Below are positions 29,681-40,127 of a stretch of DNA of 64,000 bases, piece after piece. Both the position numbers and the translations under genes were made by a program. This DNA is from Pectinophora gossypiella (lineage: Eukaryota; Arthropoda; Insecta; Lepidoptera; Gelechiidae): assembly GCF_024362695.1 (NCBI RefSeq), contig NC_065406.1:1054001-1118000 (forward strand). The letters are read 5' to 3'. Below the pieces are notes generated by a model, which was not told the origin of the DNA, did not search any database, and saw nothing but the letters and a program-made list of their open reading frames with translations. Position 1 is the first letter of the stretch. Every line of letters begins with the position of its first letter.

Positions 29681-29747
29681 CCCCACGGACCCTTGACACT
29701 GCCCGATGGCATCACCGGTAGTGTCAAGGGTATTATTCCGTGCCCAT

Positions 29748-29795
29748 TTGTAGGTTTGCCTCCCATGCCGTTAACTACTTGTTCGGACATATGGG
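29748..29795 (-). mobile_element. REP-B short fragment
   Basis: TTTGTAGGTTTGCCTCCCAT, GCCGTTAACTACTTGTTCGG corresponds to the 3' end of REP-B, diverged. Confidence 0.55.
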
Positions 29796-29949
29796 TCAAA
29801 CATCGATTATTTCTATGTAGAATCCTCAGAGGAAAATATTTATTGATTTAGACAAGCGCGTATATTTGATTCGTCCTCCGCAAGACTATAATTTTCGGGC
29901 CAGTGACTTTTCGTAATCATTAAACAAACCAACACACTTTGGTCTAAGA

Positions 29950-30040
29950 GAAAGCTCGGTGAGGTGTGGATACTTAGATCACCTTACGATGGATGTACCT
30001 CTGCATACCCCTTTATATGGATAAAGTCGTGAACTTATGT
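29950..30040 (+). repeat. REP-S copy
   Basis: AAAGCTCGGTGAGGTGTGGA, CACCTTACGATGGATGTACC, CTGCATACCCC and a GTGAACTTATGTTA end. Confidence 0.6.
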
Positions 30041-30324
30041 TAAATGAACCTTTGATCAGTAAAAGTTAAAATGAAACACTTTTTCTCGAGGAATTTTGAA
30101 TGATTTGATTAGCGCAATGATGCGGTAGTAATTAGCCGACGATAGCTAAACGGATCGTTACAATGAAGCCCAAACTGCTCGTTAGAAATGCAATAAAATG
30201 CAATAGAAAGTCATGGCCGTACTGATTTAAAGAAAGAAATAAAAGAAAGAAACATTTATTACTCCCGGACACCACAGACACAGACAGACAGGTACATTTC
30301 AGTCAACACAGGACAGAAACCACA

Positions 30325-30425
30325 CGGAAAGGTGAGAGCCCTCAGCGTTCCCCATTTGTCCGGACAAGTAGGTAGTTAATGCCATCTGCGGCAAATCTAC
30401 AAAAAGTCACGTCAAAAAAAAGAAA
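30325..30425 (+). mobile_element. REP-B 3' part
   Basis: GTGAGAGCCCTCAGCGTTCC, CCATTTGTCCGGACAAGTAG (with an extra GTAG), TGCCATCTGCGGCAAATCTA and AAAGTCACGTCAAAAAAAAG. Confidence 0.85.
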
Positions 30426-30504
30426 CTCCATCTTCTTCTTCTTCTAAACCTTTTATCTCCTGTTGGGATGTAGGGCTCGAATAACAGATTTGAAAAAAAA
30501 AATA

Positions 30505-30650
30505 GCTTAGAGAAATTGCTTCATGAGCAATAAGGTCGCCTGTTGTGCTTTTCTGTATATGTTGTCCTTATCTCTGTATTTTGTGTCCATTGTGCTCAAT
30601 AAACAATAAAAAAAACAATAAAAAAAAAAAATAATAATAATAATAATAAA
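30505..30650 (+). repeat. REP-K copy with A/T-rich tail
   Basis: GCAATAAGGTCGCCTGTTGT, a middle part, then GTGCTCAATAAACAATAAAA and an (AAT)n run. The order matches REP-K at 690-815. Confidence 0.6.
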
Positions 30651-31103
30651 AAAAGTATTTTATCTATCTATTTCCACTCCTCGCGATCTTTTGAATCCTC
30701 ATAGCTATGTCCCTGCTAACTAACGGAATGTATGGGGGTTGTTTGTCTAAGCAGGGTTAAATTTTTTTTTGTCGAATTATTGTTTTGAATTGCATTATTA
30801 CTAATTGAATAAAAATTACTACTACTTACTACTAATGTCAAGGTAAACATTTAAGACGTAATACATAACCGGATTCGAATTGTTACTCCAGAATACTAAG
30901 AATAGATCGTTTTATACGAAGCTAAGGGGTTTTATGATAATCCTGACACTGATAGGAGATTACAAATCTTTCAATTTGTTCCATTCTCAGCTGTGCTTTA
31001 AGAAATTTGTCTCAAAAAGTCACGAAACTTAAAGTTTCATTTCTAACTGGGAATAAAGTTATCATGATGGAAGAGTATCCTAAACTTATAAGAAATATAT
31101 TAG
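30651..31103. other. No gene recognised
   Basis: AT-rich, without significant frames or recurring motifs. Confidence 0.4.
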
Positions 31104-31251
31104 GTACAGTCATGAGCAATATAATGTACCCACTTTAGGACTCTGTCACACTAACATATTTGACATTTAGTGAGACTTACAGTTCAATTTGTCAAAAAAG
31201 TTAATGTGACATGGTACCAAAGTGTATACATATTAATGCTCGTGACCGTAC
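31104..31251 (+). mobile_element. MITE-E, well-preserved copy
   Basis: Ends GTACAGTCATGAGCAATATA and TATTAATGCTCGTGACCGTAC are inverted with mismatches. The whole 148 bp is an imperfect palindrome centred on the TTTGACATTTAGTGAGACTT region. Near-identical copies at 38396-38544 and 49006-49152 suggest relatively recent spread. Confidence 0.9.
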
Positions 31252-31288
31252 ACATTAAAAAAAAAAGATGTTTACGTAATTTATTAAC

Positions 31289-31401
31289 GGCCTCGGTGGT
31301 CCAGAAGTCACGTAAGACCGTTGGTCCCGGTTACTACTTACTAATGTACGTAAGTAAGTAGTCGTTACATGAGCCACGTCAGGGGCCTTTGGTGGCTCAA
31401 T
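31289..31401 (+). mobile_element. SINE-1 5' part, left of the LINE-V insertion
   Basis: CGGCCTCGGTGGTCCAGAAG, with most of the tRNA head deleted, then ACCGTTGGTCCCGGTTACTA and GGGGCCTTTGGTGGCTCAAT. The copy resumes at 31878. Confidence 0.85.
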
Positions 31402-31877
31402 CATTCTATACGTGCAGCCTGTGGGTACGGTATACGCACAAGACCTTTAACGCCCTACGGATTCAGTACAACAATGCATTCAGGATTCTACTGGGTTTAC
31501 CGAGATTCTGTAGCGCATCAGGCATGTTTGCCGAGGCACACACAGATGGCTTTCATGCTATTGTGCGGAAGAGAATTGCCTCAATAATGCGGCGTGTGCG
31601 CGGGAGCCCCAGTATAGTCCTGAAGGTGTTGTGTGACAGACCTGATTGCCCAATATGGGCATACTGGACGGACCTCCATATTATACCAGTCAAGCCGGGA
31701 TATGGTGTCCGCCGGTAAAATCGGGTCTGATAAATTTATCATATTTTATTTTTGTTGCTTTTGTTTGTTTTATGTACCTGTTACTAACATTAGGTTTAAG
31801 TTACTTTGTACTTACTAACATCTATGGATTTCAAATCCGAAATAAATTATTATTCATTCATTCATTCATTCATTCAT
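31402..31877 (+). pseudogene. LINE-V fragment inserted in SINE-1
   Basis: Encodes the C-terminal part of a non-LTR reverse transcriptase: YNNAFRILLGLPRFCSASGM, FAEAHTDGFHAIVRKRI and, after about 30 residues, WTDLH. The frame is open over 31402-31718. The YNNAFR...CSA..MF pattern is conserved in many animal LINE ORF2 ends. A 3' UTR and an (ATTC)n tail follow to 31877. TCAAT at 31397-31401 and 31878-31882 is the target duplication. Confidence 0.85.
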
Positions 31878-31945
31878 TCAATGATAACCCAGACACCAGG
31901 ATTGATGAGGTTGGTAATTCACCACGCAACCCCACGATACGATAG
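31878..31945 (+). mobile_element. SINE-1 3' part, right of the LINE-V insertion
   Basis: AATGATAACCCAGACACCAG, GATTGATGAGGTTGGTAATT and ACCCCACGATACGATAG complete the SINE-1 copy broken at 31401. Confidence 0.85.
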
Positions 31946-31961
31946 TGTAAACTTAACTTGT

Positions 31962-32040
31962 AAGTCCTGGGAGCAACGCTCACTATTTGTCCGACCAAGT
32001 GGCGAATGCAATCCGAGGCAAATCTACGATAAGGTACGAA
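31962..32040 (+). mobile_element. REP-B 3' fragment, diverged
   Basis: GCTCACTATTTGTCCGACCA, AGTGGCGAATGCAATCCGAG, GCAAATCTACGATAAGG. Confidence 0.55.
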
Positions 32041-32274
32041 ATATGCGTAGAAAGCATATGTGACATAAAAAAGAAAAGATAACGGAATCCAAGCCAAGTT
32101 GTGTATTTCTCGATGTATGTTTTCCTTGAGCGTTACATATTGTGATTGCAAGCCTACTCAAGGTTATAGTGAATGAAAAGTTAGGTATTTTATAGGCAAT
32201 CGTGTTCCTTTAGTTTTTTATCTAGTTTCTGTGTTATATCATCAGATATATCGTCGACTTATAGTTTTATCCTA

Positions 32275-32712
32275 CCCAACCCGAAGATAAGACAGGTCCG
32301 GTTTTTTATAGAAGCGACTGCCTGTCTCACCTTCCAACCCGTGAAGGGAAAACCAGCCCAATACAGGTCACATACCTCCGAAAACACATTTCTCGAGAAT
32401 GTGGGTTTCCTCACCACGATTTCCTTCACTCCTGAGCATATTATAATAATCATTCATGATCTAAACATGATCGAAAACAAATTCGAACTCGACAATCATT
32501 GGTTTAGGGCTGTGCTGGATTCGGAACCGCGACATTAAAGGAATAGGTAAGCGTTTGAACAGAGACACTTAATATTTATTTCTGTTTTTGAAAACTAAAA
32601 TAGCCTTAAACGTTGTTGATATTAGTGCATATTAATTTATTTATTTAATACAGTATTAATGGTTATACCAAACTATTTATGCCTAGTCAAATAATTCGAA
32701 CATTTAACAGCT
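32275..32712 (-). repeat. SINE-4-containing block, second copy of the 21471-22015 duplication
   Basis: SINE-4 in minus orientation (TAGAAGCGACTGCCTGTCTC to GGATTCGGAACCGCGA) followed by the shared non-SINE sequence with TAGCCTTAAACGTTGTTGAT. It has a small (TTTA)n insertion at 32636-32652 that the other copy lacks. Confidence 0.8.
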
Positions 32713-32714
32713 TA

Positions 32715-32800
32715 TCATTGGTTTAGGTCTGTGCTGGAGTCGAACTTGCACCTCAAAGTGAAAGGCAAGCGTTCTACCAACTGGGCTACCGCGGCTCTGT
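32715..32800 (-). mobile_element. SINE-4 head, separate copy
   Basis: In minus reading AGAGCCGCGGTAGCCCAGTT (A-box region TAGCCCAGTTGG) and a B-box-like region GCAAGTTCGACTCCAGC. Only the tRNA-like head is present. Confidence 0.72.
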
Positions 32801-33284
32801 GTTTTACATTATTGTACGTGTTAATATATATTTTCCTTAAATAGAAGATGTCTATCTGACTGAACTGTTCGATTATTTCACAAATATCTTTCATACGTAT
32901 TGAATAAGTGATATATAATTAAATAAAGGGTTCGTATCTTTGTGGGACATCGCTACTGGTCTGAAGTTAGGGAGGTGGCAATAATGAGTTTTACCTTGCC
33001 TTCGCGGAGAATATTTTTATTTTAAAATGTATTTTTTATTACGTGGCAATGAAACAGCGTCGCGCTGTATTCCCCAAGCGGTAGGCAGGGGTGCATAGTA
33101 TACACACATACTCCTGGCTAGCTGTGTCTAAGTCCTATGTAGCGAGGCGAGCATATTACCATTAATCGAGCATATCCTGGAAACCACGTGATATCAACTA
33201 TTCATGATTAATGGGGAAAGGGGGGGTTATAAAAAGAAAAAGAAACAATAATGACAGAGATGTCATCACCTTCTTGCGTTATCC
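32801..33284. other. No gene recognised
   Basis: Mostly AT-rich, with one GC-richer stretch near 33050-33200 (GCGTCGCGCTGTATTCCCCA) that does not recur. No exon signals were found. Confidence 0.4.
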
Positions 33285-33585
33285 CGTTTTTCTGAGTCCG
33301 CTTTCCTAACCAGAAGATTTGACAGGTCCGGTTTTTTACAGAAGCGACTGCCTGTCTGACCTTCCAACCCGCGAAGGGAAAACCAGCACAATATAACTAC
33401 ATAATACATTTCACACGAATGTGGGTTTCCTCACGATGTTTTCCCTCACCAGTGATAATAATTTATGATCCAAACATGAATTTGAAAACAAATTCAAAAA
33501 TTATTGGTTTAGGCCTATTCTGGGATTCGAACTAGCGACCTCAATTTGAGATTCAAGCATTCTACCAACTGGGCAACCACAGCAA
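33285..33585 (-). mobile_element. SINE-4, near full length
   Basis: TACAGAAGCGACTGCCTGTC, TTCCAACCCGCGAAGGGAAA, GGTTTCCTCACGATGTTTTC to a tRNA-like head with a degenerate B box (GATTCGAACTAG) and CCAACTGGGCAACC. Confidence 0.88.
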
Positions 33586-33867
33586 TAGAATACTTAAATA
33601 TTTGCTTCATAATATTACAATTTAGACTACAAGCTAATAAGCAATTTACATTTAACCTAAACTACTACAAATAAAATATTGTAATAAAATATATTTTGTT
33701 ACATTTAACATTTAAAAAGGGTTCCCTTATCTTTTATCTTAGAAGACAAGAAAATGATAGATATAATTTAAAATAAAATTAGGAGGTGTCTGCAGGAATC
33801 AGGGTCACTATCAATATGGCACTTGTCTTGTAACTGAAGGGGTTGTTTCTGTATCATTTTAACTTCT
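33586..33867. other. No gene recognised, AT-rich
   Basis: No frame, repeat or motif was recognised. A GAAAATGATAGATATAA stretch near 33750 resembles 51717-51735. Confidence 0.4.
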
Positions 33868-34016
33868 TTTAAGTCATAAGCAATAATAATGTACCCACTT
33901 TAGGACTCTGTCGCACTAACATATTTGACATTTAGTGAGACTTACAGTTCAATTTGTCAAAAAAGTTAATGTGACTTGGTACCAAAGTGTATACATATTA
34001 ATGCTCGTGAACGTAC
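33868..34016 (+). mobile_element. MITE-E copy, left end eroded
   Basis: GTACCCACTTTAGGACTCTG to TTAATGCTCGTGAACGTAC. The left terminal bases have drifted to TAAGTCATAAGCAATAATAA. Confidence 0.85.
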
Positions 34017-34580
34017 AACATTTATAGTACGTAAATACATTTTTAAGCAATATTCGTAAACAAAAATTTTTGCTTATTGCCATTATACACAGCTACATCA
34101 TCTGTCTGAGTCTCTCATAATAGAAACCTAATTCAGTCTAGCAATACCTAACAGTTCTAGATTTAGTATCAAATCCTAACCTATAAATTTTAGCAAGCAT
34201 GGCAACTCCATCATTAATACAATAATATTTATAGACATAATTCGATACGCTTAAACACCAAAATGTTATGATATATTCAGTATAATGTTGTAAATATGTT
34301 AGCGTCATGTAGTTTACAAAGAATTTAAAAGAAACGTTGCAAAGTACATAAAACTTTCAACTTTGTTTTGTGATACAAAACCGATGTAGAACGAAATCGT
34401 TCTAAACAACAAATTAATGACTACAATCGTGTTACGTCTCACAAGACAAGATGAAGGGAATTGTTTGGAACAGTGTAAATTATCAGCGAATGATCCGGGG
34501 ACTCACGTGTCAACAATACAAGGGTGGAATCCAGGTTGGCGTCGTTTAGACACATAATTTAATGCACGGTTTTTATTTTG
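34017..34580. other. No gene recognised, single-copy
   Basis: AT-rich and non-repeated, with no convincing frame. It lies downstream of the candidate minus-strand promoter at 34.7-34.95 kb. Confidence 0.4.
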
Positions 34581-34705
34581 TCATTAACCTTCGAGGTGCT
34601 CCGGTTTCGAATCGGCAACGTTTTATTTTTGAAACACGGTTACGCGCGCGTGATTAGCGGCCGAACGTTTAACACGTTTAGAAATCGGCATTTGTCTACA
34701 CTCAC

Positions 34706-34950
34706 TGTCACCGCGTGTCCGACACAGGCACTCACTGGCCGCCGCCGCCGCTACTGCACGGCTACTGCCGGCGCCGAGATAAAAGTTAATTTAAAAAGAA
34801 AACAGTTTCGCGTGTCCGTTTGTAAAGTTGTCGTGTGCGGGAGCGCGGCGCGGCGCGGGCGGCACCGCTACAGCGATCGCAGCGACTGGGCGGCACGCTG
34901 AAAAGCTCCTTACGATACATACAGGGCCAATGTGCATTCTATTTATAATG
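34706..34950 (-). promoter_or_regulatory. Candidate promoter and non-coding first exon
   Basis: A CpG-rich single-copy block in an AT-rich setting. On the minus strand a TATAAATAG box (34939-34947) is followed about 30-45 bp downstream by possible start sites (TTCAGC at 34897-34902). GC-rich leader sequence then runs to two GTGAGT donor-like sites (exon ends 34736 or 34706). No coding start is evident, so a 5' UTR exon is the simplest reading. The target gene is unknown. A plus-strand promoter is not excluded. Confidence 0.35.
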
Positions 34951-35819
34951 TTAAGTTGGGCGTGCGGCGTGCACTGCGCGCGGACAAGCTACATGAACAT
35001 CATAATATTTGAAGTTATTAGGTCAGCTGGTGAGACGTTGCGGCACGCGCCGTGTTTGCAGCCTACAATAAAGATAATTAAAATTAACGCTGTAAATCCG
35101 TCGGCGGTCGCAAACGGCTGGCCTCATAGCCGGGATAATTTAAACACTTGTATGTTACTTTATAAAAATATTAAATGAAAGGTGTTGGAGATGAGTTACA
35201 TGCAATGTTGAGCGTTGGAAGGGCTCCAACAATAATAGAGATGTGTTACTATTACGAGGGTCGTGGGAGAGTTTCGCCGCTACACTCCTCAATGCAGATT
35301 ATTTTCTTAAAAAACATATTTCGTTTCTATTCAAACAATAAAAAGGCGATAAATATTGACTTCGATATAAATTGCTTATGTTCATGTCAGTAATAAAACA
35401 AAATAGATGTAATCGTGGATATATTTATGTTATGACTACTTGATCTTTATAACTTTTCGGATAAATAAAATATACGTAAAGACATAATAAATAACTATGC
35501 TGTTCTCTGTTATCTTTTATTGAAGTAAGAATAGTAAAGGAGTTAAATACCAAAAATTTTATTTATTTCTTTATTTCTTTTATTCAGGTAGTCAACACCT
35601 TACAATTATAAATGAGGTATTAACAGTGTTTAGTTTACATCGCTAAGCCAATAACAGACTACCGCAGTATTAATGTGTTCAGAGTGTAACAATCAATAAG
35701 TAACTGGATGGACAAAATAACTTCATAAAATGAAAAAAATGGAAAAAAACAGCGGTTAGACTACAATAGAATATACAAAATGTAGTAGGTATAATGAAGA
35801 ATACCTTAATTTATACGAT
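34951..35819. other. Single-copy sequence upstream of the candidate promoter
   Basis: 34960-35130 remains CpG-rich (GCGTGCGGCGTGCACTGCGC); frames of up to 116 codons here have no recognised domain. At 35560-35600 the complement of a TGAATAAAAGAAATAAAGAA tail suggests a LINE 3' end in minus orientation. Otherwise unrecognised. Confidence 0.35.
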
Positions 35820-35935
35820 GCCATGAGCCGTGGTAGTTGAAAGAACGCTTGACTCTCACTGTGGGGTCGCAGGTTCAACTCCAGTACGGGCCTCAAGTGG
35901 TGATAGAAAACATCGTGAGGAAGCCTAAATAATAC
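35820..35935 (+). mobile_element. SINE-4 copy with internal deletion
   Basis: GAGCCGTGGTAGTTGAAAGA, a CTCTCACTGTGGGGTCGCAG head, B-box-like GGTTCAACTCC, then directly AAACATCGTGAGGAAGCC. Confidence 0.75.
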
Positions 35936-36032
35936 CCTATAACAGGGGTGTAAAATGAATAAGTTGGCTACTTTTTAGCTAAACATTTTTGTAGGTAGTT
36001 AAGATTTTTGATTACGTGGGTAATTTCGATTA

Positions 36033-37083
36033 CAATGAGGTACTTTGCAGGCTAAGTTCCCCAAAAATAGTATAGATGGCGCTGTAAAGATATAACATCC
36101 AGACTGGACTGCTCTTTTCTTCGGCATTGCTGTGAGAGACACCTCTCTGTGCCAGTGCCGGAAAGGGGCTTCTAAATGGATTTTATTATTATATTTATTT
36201 TCAACTCAATATTAATTAATTTTTCATTTTAATAAATATGATTTTAATTTTAAGTTTTGATTTTAATAATTTTTAACTTTATTTCATGATTATTATTATT
36301 TTTAATTTTAATATATGGGACATAATTATATCTTACCATATGGGTGCCTACCTGAAATAAATGCATTTTATTTTTAATTTTTTTTATAACGTGATAATTA
36401 CCTATTTTCTCATTACTCGAGTATAAAATAGAAATAGAAATACACTTTATTTGCTTTTGAAAAGGGTACAATAATAGATGAATATTCATATAAGTCCCTC
36501 CTTATCAGCTATCAACAATAGCATGCAAATATTGTTACAGTTTAGAAACATTTCCAGTAATACTAAATAGTACTCAATTTTTCAAAAAAAAAAAGTAATG
36601 GCAGAAGACAAAAAAAAAACAAAAAAAAAAAAAAACTAAAAAAACACTAATAAAAAGATAAAAAATCACTACAAAAAAAAACATCACTCACTTCACCTTT
36701 TTTTTTCTTATGTAAAAATACTTGTTGCTTGATATTTGGATCACATTATCTACAGAATTGTGTTACTACATTATTATATTGCTTCTCTGTATTTTGATCA
36801 GAATAATAATGGGTGGCGGAAGTAATTGACCCTGGAAAAAAAGGAAGGAAGCTGGAAGCCTGTAATAAAAAGGGTCATCATTTTCTTCACCTGTGGTAGC
36901 TTTGTAATTGGCGTTTGTTTACACATATAAATATCTACTTTGTAAAAGAGGCTGTAAGCTACCCGAATAAAAAAAAAATATGCATAAATGTTATCCATGA
37001 AAGTAGCAGGTTAAAAGAAGGAAAATCTATACAGCGCCATCTAAATTTTTTTTGAGGAACATAGCCTGGAAAGTCCCTCATTG
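36033..37083. mobile_element. DNA-P, 1.05-kb element with 53-bp terminal inverted repeats
   Basis: Left TIR 36033-36085 (CAATGAGG..., TAGATGGCGCTGTA) and right TIR 37030-37083 (TACAGCGCCATCTA...CCTCATTG) are inverted with several mismatches. The interior holds AACGTGATAATTACCTATTT, TGCTTGATATTTGGATCACA and GATCAGAATAATAATGGGTG, also found at 47838-47950 and 58256-58956. There is no transposase frame, so it is non-autonomous. A LINE-W end (36185-36385) and an A-rich insert with AAAGCAAATAAAGTG on its minus strand (36425-36700) sit inside. Confidence 0.8.
36185..36385 (+). mobile_element. LINE-W 3' UTR, copy 1
   Basis: TTTTGATTTTAATAATTTTT, AACTTTATTTCATGATTATT, CATATGGGTGCCTACCTGAA and ATAAATGCATTTTATTTTT. 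It matches 39055-39245. No coding part is visible; LINE nature is inferred from the AATAAATGCATTTT end. Confidence 0.55.
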
Positions 37084-38395
37084 ACTATAATTGTATATTG
37101 TAAGTGCAATAAAGGGTTTTGTATTGTATTGTATTTCTGTGTTTCTTACTGTTAAATTGAGCACGATTTTTCCGCAGTCGGGTTTTGGAACTTAATCAGT
37201 GTTACAAAACTATGAATACTAAGATACAGGTACATAAAATAGGTTTAAGCCGCGGCGCTATTGTCGCAGAGTCTGCATAGAATTATTATGACTTGTCAAT
37301 TAGTTTCATTAAAATCCGTCGACTTCTTTCGTGGCGCGGATTATAATTTATGGTTAAAGAGAATTTATATCTTATTTCCAACATATTACATGTCATTTAC
37401 ATAAGAAACAAAGTACTTACATTTGTATACATATAAGTTCACACTTCGCCTCATATACTTACACACATGCATTTCTTTCACGCACTTCCACACATACAGA
37501 GACTGGTCCGCAGAACCAAGCACCACACTTTCAAAATTATAATAACTTTAAGTAGGTACACAAGATATATTTTAGAAATAAAACGGATTTGAAAAAGAGT
37601 TTCATTTTGTATTACTACGTAGGTATAGTTCAAAGAAATCTGTCAAGATCCGCTATAGAATTTTAAACCTAAGTACTTAATTCATCTTTTATTTTTTGTA
37701 ATAAGGTGTTTTTAAGTTAAGAATTTTCTTTAGCGATGACCTGTGTCTTACTGAAGACCTATGGTCCTGCCCATTCCCTTATTATTTTATCAATGGATAG
37801 ATTATTTTTAACATGCTCATTATAGAAGTGACCTAAATTCACGACAAAGAGGTCCATTGATTGATTTTACGTCGCCCGACCAGACATGTGTCGACACCAA
37901 TTCAGCGGACGACGAAATAAGACTGGATGGATACCTATCTATTGATAGAAGAAAAACTCCACGTGAAAATAAAAGGAAAAAAAGGAAAACCTAAATAAAA
38001 AAGTTATTTACGTACTGTTTATGGATGAAACTTGGATAGTTTTCGACGTATCTCGGAGGGCATTATCCACTCCGGCCAAATAGGTACAGCCGAAGCTGCT
38101 TGAGGACCTAGAGGTCCCAGAAACCACCAACCCCTCCGAAACTAGTCCGAGATGATTAAGTCCAAAAGGGAGTATAGGCACATAAAATCGTAATCGTATC
38201 GTTTTATGGTCTGAAAATAAATTATTTGAATTTGAATAAATAAATAAATATAAATAACAAAAAGTAGCCTATCACTCTCCATCCCTTCAACTACTTATCT
38301 CAACTTAAAAAAATCACGTCAATTCATCGCTCCGTTTTGCAGTGAAAGACAGACAACTGCTCTATGACGGACAACAAACAGAGATACGCACACTG
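37084..38395. other. No gene recognised; LINE-type tails at 37110 and 38215
   Basis: 37100-37138 (GTGCAATAAAGGGTTTTGTA then (TTGTA)n) looks like a retroelement 3' end. 38205-38245 (AAATAAATTATTTGAATTTG then (AATA)n) is another. 37850-38160 is single-copy with some GC-richer stretches. No exon was found. Confidence 0.4.
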
Positions 38396-38544
38396 TATAC
38401 AGTCATGAGCAATATAATGTACCCACTTCAGGACTCTGTCGCACTAACATATTTGACATTTAGTGAGACTTACAGTTCAATTTGTCAAAAAAGTTAATGT
38501 GACATGGTACCAAAGTGTATACATATTAATGCTCGTGACCGTAC
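38396..38544 (+). mobile_element. MITE-E, well-preserved copy
   Basis: TACAGTCATGAGCAATATAA to ATGCTCGTGACCGTAC, nearly identical to 31104-31251. Confidence 0.9.
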
Positions 38545-38836
38545 ACTTTCCCATTTGTAATATTAGTATGGATTGTCCATAATGTTAAGTCATAGAGCAA
38601 CGCGGACCTCTGTTATTTAGAACGAAGATGGTTATTTTTATAAAAAATAAAAAAAATAAATATTTAAACGCGTCAACACGTCATCAGTTGACAAATTGTG
38701 ACGTAACGTTGACACAGAGAATATTTTTATATTTTTCGGAGAGACAGATTGCAACGTTTGGGACATTTGTCTACAGTTTTAGTGACAACATATTGTCACA
38801 CAGCCTATAACTTTGGGTGCTGTAACAGCCGTGACG

Positions 38837-39054
38837 TGTGAGCCGTGGTAGCCCAGTTGCAAGAACGCTGCACTCTCACTGTAAGGTCGCAGGTTCGAAA
38901 CCCAACACGCCCCTAAACTAATGATTTTTGAATTTGTTTTCGAGTTCATGTTTGGATCTTACACGTGCTCGGCCGGGAAGGAAAACATCGTGAGGAAACC
39001 CACTACCTGCGAAATGTGATCCCGGAGGTATGTAATCTAACTGTAATTGGGCTG
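38837..39054 (+). mobile_element. SINE-4 copy
   Basis: GAGCCGTGGTAGCCCAGTTG (A box TAGCCCAGTTGC), B box GGTTCGAAACC, ATGTTTGGATCTTACACGTG and AACATCGTGAGGAAACCCAC. It stops after TAATTGGGCTGG, where LINE-W begins. Confidence 0.85.
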
Positions 39055-39245
39055 GTAATAATTTTAATAAGTTTCATTTTAATAATTTTAATTTTAATTA
39101 CATTTAGTTTTGATTTTAATAATTTTTAACTTTATTTCATTATTATTTTAAAATTTTTGTTTGTAATAACTTATAATTTTAAAGTGACATAATTGTATCT
39201 TACAATATGGGTACCTACCCGAAAAAAATGCATTTTATTTTTTTA
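39055..39245 (+). mobile_element. LINE-W 3' UTR, copy 2
   Basis: TTTAGTTTTGATTTTAATAA, TTACAATATGGGTACCTACC and CGAAAAAAATGCATTTTATT; homologous to 36185-36385. Confidence 0.55.
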
Positions 39246-39765
39246 TAATATTTTATTGACAAACGTTCACACTGTGAACCTTGCCGTCTGTAGTCCTCAC
39301 CGATAAGATCACAGAGAATATAGAAAAGAGAGCACAGTCAAGTTGCAAGTAACTTTTTATTTCCTCTTATTCGCGTTTCTACCGGGGTCCCTTTACTTAA
39401 ATTTAAGAAGTTGTCAGACAATAGTTTTTACCTCGTTTTTCCGGACCTCCAATCCAAAGAGATAATAACCTGACCGCAATTCTCGTGGCACTGTTAGACT
39501 GTTTTATTGAACAATCCTATTAAAAGATTTATCCCTAATAATTTGGTAGTAGCTTAGTAGTTGAAGCACTTATCATTCACCGAAAAATACTAATAATAAA
39601 AAAGAACAGTTTGACATTCCGTTTCAAGTTTTGGAGACTCGCTCTATTTCTAAACGGGGCACGGTAATTTGCGCTGAGAGCGACAGATGGCGGCACGCGT
39701 GACAGTTGTGACAGCGCGGGAAAATACAGTGTTGCCAACTCTGACAGGATGATTTTTTAATTGTT
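39246..39765. other. No gene recognised, single-copy
   Basis: 39600-39750 is GC-richer, with GCGACAGATGGCGGCACGCG. No repeat or exon is recognised. Confidence 0.4.
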
Positions 39766-39777
39766 TGCACTCCTCAT

Positions 39778-40051
39778 TGCTTCTATGCTGTTCTGGGAGA
39801 AAATAAAAAACATAGAAAACGTTCAGCTGCTTGTCTTCCCGGGCATGTCGTAAAAACCGACAGAGGGATTGTGTCCTCTAACATGATGGACTAATGTTAT
39901 GGGCGATAGGCTGATCCCTTATCACCATAAGGTTCATCATATCCAGCTTACGACATCGTATCAACAGTGGCTGCAAGTTGTCTTTGATTACTTGTGGCTC
40001 TGCCCACCCCATTAGGGATTACGGGCGTGAGTTTATGTATGTATGTATGTA
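39778..40051 (+). mobile_element. REP-D full-length copy with 12-bp TSD
   Basis: Runs from TGCTTCTATGCTGTTCTGGG to ACGGGCGTGAGTT and (TATG)n. Exact copies of TGCACTCCTCAT flank it (39766-39777 and 40052-40063). Confidence 0.95.
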
Positions 40052-40127
40052 TGCACTCCTCATCGGCCAATTTTGATTCCTCAAACGTTCCGGGCCGGGA
40101 ATGTTTTGTAATAAGTACTCTAGTAAA

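Noticed and set aside
34578..35178. Two plus-strand frames of 107 and 116 codons as a gene
   Set aside because: Arg/Ala-rich translations of CpG-rich DNA, overlapping in different frames, no domain; a promoter or 5' UTR reading fits better.
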